This document shows positions 1 to 10,389 of a stretch of DNA of 64,000 bases, piece after piece. The stretch is from Talinum fruticosum (taxonomy: Eukaryota; Streptophyta; Magnoliopsida; Caryophyllales; Talinaceae), in assembly GCA_021018815.1 (NCBI GenBank), contig JAITYX010000066.1, positions 1,674,001 to 1,738,000 on the forward strand. Direction: 5' to 3'. Position 1 is the stretch's first letter; each line of letters begins with the position of its first letter. The notes under the pieces are model-generated. The model made no database searches and was not told the origin of the DNA. It saw nothing but the letters and a program-made list of their open reading frames with translations. Made by a program: the position numbers and the translations under genes.

Positions 1-893
1 GTCCTCAGTGACCGTTGTAACGATTCTTCCGAGTCGCTCGTAAAAGACCCGTTGAGATGTGAACGTTGTGCAACGGCTCTTAACTCCTTAGGATGTCCCA
101 ATCCACTGGTGGTGTCCGAAAAGTAGGGTGGAAACCACCGTTAAGCTTAGCGTTGAAGATTTCCAGCTTTGGAAATAGACAACCCCGACATAGTGTCCGG
201 ACCTTGGTCGAAGTAGAAAAAGTCTTGTCTCGCTGGCGACTTGACATCTTGAAGCTCGGTTACTTTTGTAATTCAAAAGTAGGATAACCTTGTTTAGACA
301 ACCTACAAAGGTAAACCAATTTTGGTTCTCAAAGTATAAAATACTTTTGTCCAAGATTAGGCACAAATAATAATTTAATTAAGATAATTAAGAGCATAAT
401 TATCCGAGTCCTAAAAGAGTGGAATTTTCCGAGTCTAATATTCATTATACTCAAATTACATTTGAGTCGATCTAGACAAAGATCAAGTTAGACAGAGAAT
501 ATCGGAGTAAGAGTACTTGATATAGACAAATATACTTCAAACAAAACATGCTAACTTAGAAAGATGAATTAACGTTGTAATTCACTTTAACTTAGAATAT
601 GAAATCGAACTTAGTTTAAAAGAGTTAGAGTGAATGTTTTGATCATGTGATGAATCCGAGTGATGTCCGAGTGACTCGGAACCGTCGAGTGAATTGATGA
701 ACACAAGTGTGCTTTTTGAGTAAGTCGGAATCGGATGAAAACATTCTCGCAACACTCGGAAAAGTTTTTATAACACTCGTAATAGTTTCTATAATACTCG
801 AATGACTTGTAATCAAAACTTAGAAGGGATGAAGTTGGTACCTGATTCCTTGATGGTACTCGGAATGATATACATGTAGAATCCGAATCTTCA
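1..893 (-). repeat. 3' LTR of Copia-1, partial
   Basis: Positions 1-893 align with about 8433-9300, the outer part of the 5' LTR. The inner boundary at 893 is fixed by the TGAAG terminus next to a polypurine tract. The remaining 600 or so bases, containing the promoter and the CTTCA end, lie beyond the left edge of the window. Confidence 0.9.
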
Positions 894-909
894 ATCTCCC
901 CTTTTTATG
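894..909 (-). other. Polypurine tract of Copia-1
   Basis: On the minus strand the sequence AAAAAGGGGAGAT directly precedes the TGAAG start of the 3' LTR. This is where plus-strand DNA synthesis is primed in LTR retrotransposons, and it confirms both the element's orientation and the LTR boundary. Confidence 0.85.
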
Positions 910-1224
910 AAAGGCATTCTATACTCGAGATAGAAACTTTTTAGTGAAACAATCCTGTTTTTCATTCTTTCTCAAAGAGTATATCGAGTTTAGAGATAGA
1001 ATCGCAAACTTAGATTATTTCGAGTTATTATACTTATGTTTGATCGGAGCAAAGAATGAAATATCGCATAGAAATCAATGAAATGTTGCAAACTTAGAGT
1101 ATTGCTTATATCGAGTAGAGATAAATAAATCGGTGGATATATCGGATCAAGATACTCTAAGAAATTGAAACTTAGAAAGAAGTTAAACTTAGCAAGTAAA
1201 TAAGCACGAAATTAGAAACTTCAT

Positions 1225-2107
1225 TCATATAAACTTAGAAAATATATACAAAAAGGGTGAGAGAACTCCCTCTAAACAAGACAACAAATTTTCTTTGCCT
1301 CGGTTCGAGTCGTGGACCCGGACACCCGGTTGGATTTCCTGGTATCCATAGCCAAGAAGCTCTTTTCGCCAACTATATGGCAGCCTACGAAACCGCATTA
1401 GGATCCGAGGGAGTGGGACCTTGAAGCTGTTTGAAAATGAAGGTAAGAAGAGCCCCAAAAGGAAAACGGGTAGATTTCTTTGTCCGAGCTGGCACAGAGG
1501 TCATCCGCTCAATGATAATCGGGAAGAGGTCTACTTCGTAGCCCTCTAGAATGTCAAAGAGAGCTTTGAGAATCTTAGAGTTCGAATTTTCTTTGCTCGA
1601 ATGCTAAGAGAAGAAGGTTTTCATCAGTAGGAAACAAAGAAGACGAGCTTCGGACTTCATCCGAGTCACTGAAAAGTTTTGCGTGACTCGGGGATTTCTT
1701 TTACGTACTTCTCGAAGAATTCATCAGCAACCTCATTAAAAGGAATAGGGTTGCTTTTGAGGAAAACAGAAGATACTTTGAATAAGCGGTGGAGGAGAGA
1801 GACGTTGATTCGAACAATGATATCTTGAACTCCGGAGGTGAGGATCCCCTCGAGCTAGAAAGATTTGAATAGAACTCGAAACGAGTTCTAGGTAAACAAA
1901 GTCGCTGAAATAGAGGAAATTGTAAACCCCTGTGGTTTTGATATGGTTCAACCACGAAAATTTTGTGGTTAGGAAAAATTTGTCATCCAACGTCGGGTGT
2001 TGGGTAACAAGGATTTTAGAGGGGTTGGAAGGACCCTCTTGGCTTTTGGTTCTAGGTTTCTTGGTTACATAACTAAGAAAGTCCGGGTGAGAACCTCTTT
2101 TGGGCAT
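1225..2107 (-). pseudogene. Decayed accessory ORF carried by Copia-1
   Basis: The ORF opens with ATG at 2107 (MPKRGSHPDFLSY...) and runs through a basic N-terminus (residues about 15-35) into a segment with aromatic residues. Reading continues across at least two frame changes: one frame carries LELVSS, an overlapping frame (1955-1701) carries FYSNL, and a third carries VRINVSLLHRLFKV followed by an acidic stretch with FNEVADEFFEKYVKE. A further open segment lies at 1458-1225. The combination of a basic start, a (Y/L)xELV..FYSNL stretch and then a helical segment resembles the uncharacterised 'putative plant transposon protein' ORFs often found next to plant retroelements. That assignment is inference from pattern only. 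No function is proposed. It is broken in this copy. Confidence 0.5.
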
Positions 2108-2336
2108 GGTTGAGGAGTTTTTTCAGAAGAGAGGAGATGAGCTTTGAAAGAGAGAGCGAGAGAAGACAGCTCAAGAGAGAGAGAGCCGAGAGCTTTCGGT
2201 GCTTACTTGAGATGATTTCTTGCTTTGCTTGACATAGAGAAGGTTTGCTTTTCGAAACGCTGAAGTTACTTGTGAGGTTGTGTATGAGAGAGTGATAGAG
2301 CAAAGAGTAAAGTAGCGAAATGAAGGAGAATGGATG

Positions 2337-2346
2337 CTATTTATAG
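2337..2346 (-). promoter_or_regulatory. Internal TATA box upstream of the accessory ORF
   Basis: The minus strand reads CTATAAATAG, a consensus plant TATA box. About 35-150 bases downstream is a CT-rich leader with CTCTCTCATACACAACC, and the accessory ORF's ATG lies 230 bases downstream at 2107. It is separate from the LTR promoter and would drive a subgenomic transcript of the accessory region. Confidence 0.6.
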
Positions 2347-2755
2347 CGAAAGAATTATCCTTCGAGTATTCGTTCGACCCAACTCTCCAACGGTCGCCTC
2401 GGACCGGTGTGATTGTTCTCGCTCTCCAACGGTTAGAATTCCAGTCTTTGTCCGCAACGGGTAGTTCTCTCGATTGATACGTGTAAAAGAGAGAGAGAAA
2501 AGAGAAATTTTAAAAGAAATTTCGAAATTCTCCACTAATCTATAGATGATTTTAGAAGTTTGATGTCCATCTTTCTCAAGAACCGAGTCTCACTTAGTAG
2601 AGTTACTTGAGTGACTCGAAACTACAAGCAAGCAATAACTCAAAGCTCGGTATCACTGGGTCAACTGAACTAATAGTTATTATTAAAACACGGAAAAGAA
2701 ACATTTAACACATAATCATACAAAGTAGTTTCACTTTAAAAAGCACATAATCATG

Positions 2756-3260
2756 CATTAATCATGCTAAGTTTATTCCTAATAAAGCAAAGCTGATCCT
2801 CACTAAGTGGCTTAGTAAAGATATCAGCTAGTTGAAGTTTGGTAGGAATGAATTCAAGTTCAATGTCACCTTTCTCAGAATGGTCTCTTAGAAAATGATA
2901 CCGACCTCAATATGCTTTGTCTTTGAGTACCGAACAGGATTCTTAGTGATGTTGATCGCACTTTGATTGTCACACTTGATTGGAATTGATTTGAATGATA
3001 GGCCAAGATCTCTCAAGTGTTGTTTGATCCATAAAATCCGAGGACAGACATGCTCCAACTGCAATGTACTCAGCTTCAAAAGTTGATAGAGCTACTAAGT
3101 TACGCTTTTTGAGTGCCAAGATATAAGGGATTGACCTAGAAATTAGCATGCTCTTGAGGTGCTTTTTCTATCAACCTTGTATCCAGACATAATCAGCATC
3201 CGAGTATCCAATGAGAGTCGGTTCCGAGTCTCTTGAGTACCATAGACCTAGATTCCGAGT
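2756..3260 (-). pseudogene. Copia RNase H domain and polyprotein C-terminus
   Basis: LIGYSDADYVWIQG (about 3190-3230) is the first RNase H motif; KCDNQSAINITKNPV and KTKHIEV (2888-3000) are the later motifs. The C-terminus runs through PTKLQLADIFTKPLSE and stops near 2756. One or more frame changes separate the two halves. Confidence 0.88.
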
Positions 3261-3499
3261 CCCTACATGATATTTGAAAATTCTCTTCACCGTAATGAGA
3301 TGTGACTCCTTTGGATTAGCTTGAAATCTTACACACGAGACATACACTAAACATTATGCCTGGCCCACTAGAAGTAAGATACGAGTAAAGATCCGATCAT
3401 ACCTCAATAGAGTTTCGCTCTAATGCTTTACCTTTTTCGTCCGAGTCCAGTTTTATACTGTCTGCTCATTGGTGTTCTCTGCATGTTTTCCATCTTGAA

Positions 3500-4260
3500 G
3501 TTTGTATTTCTTCAGCAACTCCTTGGTACACTTTGATTGATGGACATAGATTCCATCTTTGTCTAGCTTGATTTGTAAACCAAGGAAGAAATTAAGTTCT
3601 CCCATCATGCTCATTTGGCATTCCTATCTCATTAACTCGGAAAAATCTCGACAGAGATTTTCATTAGTTACTCTATTTATTTTATCATCAACATAGATCC
3701 GAGCAATAAGAAAGTCTTTCCCCTTGGTTTTTATAAAAAGAGTCTTGTCAATCTGACCTCTTCTAAAATTATTTTCAACCAAGAAATTACTTAGTCTTTC
3801 ATATCAAGCTCTAGGAGCTTGTTTGAGACCATAAAGAGCTTTTTGCAACTTGAAAACATGATTTGGAAATTTTGATTTTTCAAATCCAGGGGTTGCTCAA
3901 AATAGACTTCCTCTTCAATGAAACCATTAAGGAAAGCACATTTAAAATCCATTTTATACAATTTGATATTCATGCTTGATGTAAATGCCAATAGGATTCT
4001 AATAGCTTTAATCCTAGCCACTGGTGCAAAGGTTTCCCCACAATCAATTCCTTCTTCTTGATTGTAACCTTGAGCCACAAGTCTAGCCTTGTTTCGACTA
4101 CCAACCCACTTTCATCCAGCTTGTTCTTGAAAACCCATTTGGTTCCTATGACTGGGTGGTCGGAAGGTTGTTTGGTCGGAATCCGGACTTGGTTTCTTTC
4201 GAATTGATTAAGTTCCTCTTGCATGGCCTCTACCCATTCAGGTTCATTAAGGGCTTCTAG
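3500..4260 (-). pseudogene. Copia reverse transcriptase domain
   Basis: Starts with the IGTKWVFKNK motif (about 4160), then AQGYNQEEGIDCGETFAPVA, MDFKCAFLNGFIEEEVY and, after a frame shift, the catalytic YVDD at 3684-3695. The YVDD box is intact although surrounding sequence is shifted and shortened. Confidence 0.9.
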
Positions 4261-4899
4261 TGCATTTACGGGTTCGAGTTAATGATATGAATGCAGTGAA
4301 TGCATATAGATTTTGTAGAGAGGAATGAGTTCTTACCCTAGTGTTGATTTCAAACAGGATATTCTCGAGGGATGGCTCGATGCATATTTGAAAGCTCTAC
4401 CTATTCTCCGGTTCACCAGATTTGTAGGTTGAATTGGTTGATCTTCGATGGTCCGATCCGATTGAGCTTGCTCATCCGGTTGACTTTTAGCATTCCGAGC
4501 TGGCTCTTGAGTCAATTCATTCGAGTCGATTGTTCCGAGTTGCTTCATTCCGAGTTGCTTTTCCTTGACTTTGTCCGAGTTCATCTTCGCGAGGATCATC
4601 GTCTCGACCGATCTTCGGATCCGAGAATGTTGACTCACTTGGTTTTCCCTGATCAATCTTATCAAAAACAACGTGGATGCTTTCTTCCAATTTGTTAGTT
4701 CTTTTATTGAAAATACGATATGCTTTACTATGAGATGAATAACCAAGAAATATACCTTCAATCGATCGAGCATCAAACTTGGTCGGGTGATCCTTACCAT
4801 TATTGTGAACATAGCACTTACATCCAAAGGGTTTGAAGTATGAAATTTTGGGTTTCTTCTCTTTGTAAAGCTCGTATGGAATATTTCTTCAGGATGGGT

Positions 4900-5540
4900 C
4901 CGATGAAGCATCTATTCAGCATGTAGTTTGCTCGAGTTGATCGCCTCGACCTAGAAATAGTAAGGTAGATCATCTTCAATCATCATTATCCTTCCTATTT
5001 CTTCAAGAAATTGGTTCTTTCTCTCCACTACTCCATTCTGTTAAGGAGTTCTTGGTGCTAAGAAGTTGTGGGAGATACCATTATTATCACAAAAATCTGC
5101 AAATTCCGAGTAATCGAACTCTCTTCCATGGTCGGTTCGAAGTCTTTTGATTTGAGTCCGAGACTCAACTTGGATTTTCTCGCAGAGCTTGCTGAACTCT
5201 TAGAACGCTTCATTTTTATGCTTAAGAAAACAAACCCGGGTAAATCGTAAGTAGTCATCAACAATCACAAGTACATATGATTTACCTCCGAGACTCTTTA
5301 CGGGAATTTCACCACATAAGTCTATATGCAACAATTCAAGTACTTTGGATGTGGAAACAGTTTTGAGAGTTTTGAAAGATGATCCGACATGTTTCCCTTT
5401 TGTGCATGCTTCACATATTTTATCTTTCTTAAATGCACAGATCAGGCAAACCTCGACTAAACCATGAAATGCAAGCTTTTTAATGGTGTGCATGCTAACA
5501 TGACCTAATCTATGATGCCATGACTAGGAATCATCATGTA
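4900..5540 (-). pseudogene. Copia integrase domain
   Basis: Contains the zinc-binding half (histidines before MHTIKKL, then CEACTKGK with C-x2-C) and the DDE core. First Asp: LLHIDLCGEI. Second: VLVIVDDY. The region with the catalytic Glu, at about 5030-5200 in other frames, reads RTDHGREFDYSEFADFC, followed by NGVVERKN. The frame breaks at 5200 and again near 5050. The role is insertion of the cDNA into host chromosomes. Confidence 0.88.
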
Positions 5541-5679
5541 GAGATGCTTTCAAATAAGATAAATTCTGAATAGGGTCGAGAGAGGAATAGTGTAGGTATT
5601 ACCCGAGAGCTTAGTCTCCTTGGTAGTTTTATCATAAATATAGAAATTGGTCCGAGTGAACCTTACCTATTCACCTTTG

Positions 5680-5928
5680 TCACACAATTGAGAGATGCTT
5701 GAGCAGATAGTACTTTAATCCCTTAACAAGGTAGACTGAGTTGACCAAATTGTCTCCATTTCCAATCTTGCTCCCAACTATCTTGCCTTTGCTATCATCT
5801 CCAAAAGTGACTTTGCCTCCCTTGTATTCTTCTAACTCAGAAAAGATTCTTGAATCTCCCGACATATGGCGTGAGCATCCACCGTCCAGGTACCAATGAC
5901 CTTTTGTCTTTTCTCGAGCTACCTGCAA
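5680..5928 (-). pseudogene. Copia aspartic protease domain
   Basis: The segment WYLDGGCSRHMSGD is the active-site region of copia proteases, which usually reads D-S-G or D-T-G. Here the triad is D-G-G. The rest (FGDDSKGKIVGSKIGNGD...) matches the expected flap and following strand order. Because of the changed triad the domain is probably inactive. Confidence 0.85.
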
Positions 5929-6789
5929 GTCATAAACAAACTAGCCCTTCTCACTTCCTCTAACAAATCCAGTAACTCCCTTTACGGTGGTCATTTTCTA
6001 AGGAAGAAGACTCTTGGGAACCCAGATTTGAATAAATTTGGGTTTGGTCCGATTCCGAGTCCTCCTTTTAAAACCGAGTCTGTGTCTCTTTCTTTTGAAA
6101 GTCTTTTCTTTTATAAACCGGTGGACAAGGTTTTCTCCTATAAACTTGTGCAGGCTCAGTCCTCCATTCATTCTTATGAATGGGACCGTGCTCGACCTTC
6201 CCGAACTTCACGGTTACGGAACCCTTTTGAAAAATCCGAGTAGGAATTAGATTCCTCCTCTTTGTTAAAATCAAGACCTTCTTTTCTAAAGGAGACACAT
6301 TGAGATCCTAAGAGCATGTCAAGGTTTTTCCGACCTTGAGTAAACTTTAAAACAAGTTCTTGAGACTCATTGAGTTTTTACTTCAAATGCTCATTTTCTC
6401 TTCTAAGTGACTCGGACTCGGTCTCATTAACTTGAGTACTAGTCTTCAGCTCTCCTAGAGTAAGTCTCGGGTTTTCTAATTCATTTTTCAAAGAGATGCT
6501 CTCGAAGTGATAGACTCAAGTTGTTCTTTAAATCGAGAGGAGTCGAATTGGACTTTTCTTCCAAAGTATAAATACATTTAGCTAAATCAACTTTAGAAAA
6601 CTTGAGGAAATATTCAATTACCTCCTGAGGATTCATTTCCTCATGGTCCGAGTGGTTAGAGTCCGACTCATATTCAGCTTCCGAGTCCGATAGAGCCATC
6701 GGACACTTTAAATCATCGAGTCTTCATCTTCTTCGGATGAATCTTCATCACTCCATGTGGCCATCATAGCCTTCTTCTTTTTCTGTCCC

Positions 6790-7747
6790 TCTTTCTCCTT
6801 GGACAATCTTTGACTATGTGATCTTTGCTGCCACATTCAAAATAACCGGAGTTCTTAGTTAAAGATAACTTTAAAGGGGAAGAGTGTTTACCTTTTCTAT
6901 CCTTCTTATCTTTCTTGTAGAACTCATCTCTTGGCCTTTTCTCTCATCTCTTGTGATTCATCATTCTTTTGAAGCCTCGAGCGATAAGTGCCATGGGATC
7001 TTCTTCGAGCCCGACAAACTCGGATTTTCTTCTCTGCTTTCTAAGTCCTTCAGTCGCAATATTCTTTTTAGCGCCGACCTCGGCGTCCTCTTCTTCCGGG
7101 TGAATCTCATGGGTGAGTAGCTTCCCAATAAGTTCGTCCGCCTTTAATAAGGAAAGGTTCCGAACTTCCTCGATGGTTGTCACCTTGGGACCCCATCTTC
7201 TCTTGGGTAGACTTCTCGGAATCATTCTCGCACATTTCTTCGTGGGAAATCTTTCTACTCGGAGATTTGAGATTGTTAGTAATCTTAGTGAAGTGGATGA
7301 ACATCCGAGTGATGTTTTCTTCGGCTCTATCTTGAACAGCTCGTATTTGTGAAGATATTGGCTTATCTTTGCTTGTCTAACTTGACTGGTGCCTTCATAT
7401 GTGTTGACTAGAGTATCCCACACTTCTTATGCTTGTGTCACAAGTCGACACTCGTTGTATTCTTTTGAGCTAGTGGCGCACATCGGAATGTTCATCGCTT
7501 TAATGTTCTTTCTAAACTTTTCCGCCTCTTTAGTGGTGTACTCGATCTTTGCTTTAGGCACGAGTCTTGTTTCCTCCATCTTAATTGGAATGTAGTTGCC
7601 TTCTTTTACGGTGTTCCATACATCTTCATCATGATCCAATAGAAAGCATTCCATGAGCTTCTTCCAATGTACGAAATTTGATCCCTTAAACTTTGGTGGT
7701 CTGCTGGAAGATCTTCCTTCATCGAACTCTCCATTGTTCCGAGCCAT
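6790..7747 (-). pseudogene. Copia gag with CCHC zinc knuckle
   Basis: The N-terminus (MARNNGEFDEGRSSSRPPKF, then a GSNFVHWKKLMECFL stretch) is typical of copia gag. A frame change near 7425 leads to MWDTLVNTYEGTSQVRQAKI, the conserved helical part of gag. The knuckle lies at about 6795-6850 and reads YFECGSKDHIVKDC: the expected pattern is C-x2-C-x4-H-x4-C, so the first cysteine has become tyrosine. A second copy of this gag occurs on the + strand at 57313-58188, with a start of MAENNGEFDEGRS. Confidence 0.88.
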
Positions 7748-7787
7748 TTGATCTTTAAACCTTTGGATGGTTAGATCCTTTCTAAAA

Positions 7788-7807
7788 AGCTAGGTTACGA
7801 TACCAAT
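7788..7807 (-). other. Primer-binding region of Copia-1
   Basis: Immediately after the CTTCA end of the 5' LTR the element strand reads ATTGGTATCGTAACCTAGC. TGGTATC is the start of the initiator-methionine tRNA primer site used by most copia elements; the following bases differ from the usual AGAGCC, so the exact primer is uncertain. The second copy has ATTTGTATCATAACCTAGCC at 57253-57272. Confidence 0.7.
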
Positions 7808-9300
7808 TGAAGGCTTGCTCCTAGAGAGTCTAAGTCCCCCTAAAGGAGAGTGAATAGGGTGTTGGAAGATTCTTTAGAGAATTAAACTCTTTTGCACATA
7901 ATAGAGACACAAACATATTATGAGTCTAGATTGGACTCGAAAAAGTATCAACTCGAATTACGTGGAAACCCTTCTAGGGCAGAAAACCATGGCCAGTGCT
8001 AGTCCAAGCACCAAGTCAAATCCACTATTTTGAATCCATAAAATACAGTAGGTCGACTCAACCGAATTGCTCCCTTAAACAATTCCTTACAAAGTTTTCC
8101 TAGACTCAAAAGTTCCCTTATCCGGTCTAGTACTTCCAAACTAAGGTAACCTTTATAGCTAGGGACAACTAAGCTGAGTTAACCCTTACAGCTCAGTCAA
8201 GGGACCTTACTTAGAGAGTAAGAAAGAGAGTTTGTAACTAATTACAAGACTTTACAACTTAGAAACATGTTAAGTACGAGACTTGGAGTTGTAAATAGAA
8301 GATTAAATGAGTATTATACAGAGAAATATAATTTTAGTAATGGGTTCAGCAATCTTCGGGTCTTGTGAAGTGGCTTTTATTTATAGATGACCAAGCAGAT
8401 TAGCCGTTGTGACTATCTTCCGATTAGAAGTCCCGAGTGACCGTTGTAACGGTTCTTCCGAGTCGCTCGGAAAAGACCCGTTGAGATGTGAACGTTGTGC
8501 AACGGCTCTTGACTCTTTAGGATGTCCTAATCCACTGGTGGTGTCTGAAAATTAGGGTGGCAACCACCGTTGAGCTTAGCGTTGAAGACTTCCAGTTTTG
8601 GAAACAGACAATCCTAACACGAGTGTCTGGACATTGGTCAAAAGTAGAAAAAGCCTTGTCTCGCTGGCGATTTGACATTTTAAAGTCGGTTACTTTTGTA
8701 ATTCAAACATAGGATAACCTCATTTAGATAACCTACAAAAGTAAACCAATTTTGGTTCTCAAAGTATAAAACACTTTGGTCCAAGATTAGGCACACATAA
8801 TAATTTAATTAAGATAATTAAGAGCATAATTATCCGGGTCGTAAAAGAGTGGAATTTTCTGAGTCTAATATTCATTATACTCAAATTCCATCTGAGTCGA
8901 TCTAGAGAAAGATCAAGTTAGACAAAGAATATCGAGTAAGAGTACTTGATCTAGACAAATATACTTCAAACAAAACATGCTGACTTAGAAAGATGAATTA
9001 ACGTTGTAATTCACTTTAACTTAGAATATGAAATAAGAACTTAGTTTAAAAGAGTTAGAGTGAATGTTTTGATCATGCGAAAAATCCGAGTGATGTCCGA
9101 GTTACTCGGAACCGTCGAGTGAATTGATGAACATGAGTGTGCTTTTGAGTCAATCGGAATTAGATGAAAACATTCCGTAACACTCGTAATAGTTTCTATA
9201 ATACTCGTAATGACTTGTAATCAAAACTTAGAAGGGATGAAGTTGGTACCGATTCCTTGATAGTACTCAAAATGATATAGATGTAGAATCTAAGTCTTCA
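7808..9300 (-). repeat. 5' LTR of Copia-1, full length
   Basis: A 1493-bp LTR beginning TGAAG (9300) and ending CTTCA (7808) on the minus strand. It aligns with 1-893 in the same orientation, and with 9301-10389, 55838-57252 and 59699-61220 in the opposite orientation. It supplies promoter and polyadenylation signals. Confidence 0.92.
8378..8386 (-). promoter_or_regulatory. LTR TATA box
   Basis: CTATAAATA on the minus strand, followed by a conserved stretch (AAGCCACTTCACAAGAC) shared by every LTR of this family in the window. Transcription of the element should start about 30 bases downstream. Confidence 0.7.
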
Positions 9301-10389
9301 ACTTTTAGGATTGACTCAAGATCGAATTTGAACGTAATGGATGTTAGACTCGTAAAACTCCACTCTTTTAGGCCAAAGATAATTAAGCACTTAATTACTC
9401 CGATTTAACTATTATCTCTACCTAATCTTGGACCAAAGTATTTTATACTTTGAGAACCAATGTGATTTTCTCGTTGTAGGTTATTTAAACAAGGCTTATC
9501 TATTTTTTGAATTATAAAAGCAATCGATTAATAACCAGCAGACAAGTTTTAGCTATTTTTGGACATGGCTCACACACCGTGTCGTGGTTGTTTGTTTCCA
9601 AAATTGGAAAACTCCAACTCTAGGCCTAACGGTTGTTTCCACCTCGGTTTTCAATCACCACCAGTTGATTGGACCATCTTTTGGATCCAAGAGTTGTTGC
9701 ACAACGTTCACATCCCAACGGATCTTTTCTAAGTGACTCAAAATAGTCGTTACAACGCCGAATGAAGATTTCAGTCCGAAACAAGACTCAACGATCATTC
9801 CGCCTGGTTGTCTATATATAGAAGCCACTCCACAAGACTTGAAGATTGTTGTAGCTAGAATTATTACTGAATTTATTGCCTAACATTTAGTGCCTTCTTA
9901 CTCAATATTCTACTTATAACTCAAACTTTGTATTTCATATCTTCTAAGTTGTAAAGAAAGTCTTGTAATTAGTTACACTCTTTTCTTACTCTCTTTGTAA
10001 GTCCCTTGACCGTGTTGTAAGGGTTAACTCAGCTCGGTTGTCCCCGATTGTAAAGGTTACCTCGATCGGAAGTAGTAGATTAGATAAGGGAACTTCGAGG
10101 CCAGGAAAACTTTATAAGGAATTATTTAAGGGAGCAATTCTGGTTGAGTCGAGTCCTTTGTATTTTGTGGATTTAAAATAGTGGATTTGACTTAGTTCTT
10201 GGAGTAGCACTGTCCGTGGTTTTCCGCACTGGTGGATTTCCACGTATATTTGTGTATTTGTCTTTCTAAGTCCATTCTAGACTCAAAATCTGCTTTATCT
10301 AAGTGCTTGAGCAACAAGTATTTAATTTTCTTTATCATCCTATTCAACGCGCCTCTAGGTGACTTAAACTCTCCTAGAGCAAACCTTCG
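9301..10389 (+). repeat. Copia-family LTR, 5'-truncated by the Copia-1 insertion
   Basis: The sequence matches LTR 55838-57252 from about its position 335 to its end, including the TATA region at 9812, the AAGCCACTCCACAAGACTTG block and the AAACCTTC terminus. No primer-binding site follows, so it is a solo or 3' LTR. Its missing first third should lie on the far side of Copia-1, outside the window. It is itself inserted in the gypsy ORF on the minus strand at 10390-11161. Confidence 0.85.
9812..9821 (+). promoter_or_regulatory. LTR TATA box
   Basis: CTATATATAG at the position equivalent to the TATA boxes of the other LTR copies, followed by AAGCCACTCCACAAGACTTG. Confidence 0.6.

Larger units (their letters stand above)
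894..2755 (-). other. Extra 3' region of Copia-1 between pol and the 3' LTR
   Basis: A standard copia element has little sequence between the RNase H end and the 3' LTR. Here about 1.86 kb intervenes. It contains a TATA box, a pyrimidine-rich leader and a decayed ORF, all in the sense orientation of the element. The distal part (about 894-1220) is A/T-rich with many 'cttaga' and 'cgag' motifs and no ORF. Acquisition of a host or transposon-derived gene is the simplest explanation; some copia lineages are known to carry extra 3' ORFs. Confidence 0.7.
2756..7747 (-). pseudogene. Copia gag-pol polyprotein (broken)
   Basis: Starts at the ATG at 7747 (MARNNGEFDEGRSSS) and ends near 2756 after the conserved copia C-terminus (ADIFTKPLSEDQL...). 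Domains in order: gag, zinc knuckle, protease, integrase, reverse transcriptase, RNase H, each listed separately. Many in-frame stops and frameshifts separate them. Two catalytic or binding motifs are changed: the first knuckle cysteine is tyrosine, and the protease DSG is DGG. The polyprotein normally yields capsid plus the enzymes that copy and integrate the element from virus-like particles in the cytoplasm. Confidence 0.9.
1..9300 (-). mobile_element. Ty1/copia LTR retrotransposon (Copia-1), nearly complete but decayed
   Basis: The element reads on the minus strand: 5' LTR 7808-9300, primer-binding region, gag, protease, integrase, reverse transcriptase, RNase H, an extra 3' region, polypurine tract, 3' LTR 893-1 (cut by the window edge). 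The domain order with integrase before reverse transcriptase is diagnostic for copia. The LTRs begin TGAAG and end CTTCA on the element strand. The two LTRs remain closely alignable, but the coding frames carry many stops and shifts, so the copy is not autonomous now. It lies inside another LTR of the same family (9301-10389), in opposite orientation; the matching left part of that LTR should lie just before this window. Confidence 0.93.

Noticed and set aside
4372..4698. 108-codon + strand ORF opposite the copia pol
   Set aside because: Shadow of the minus-strand integrase/RT linker.
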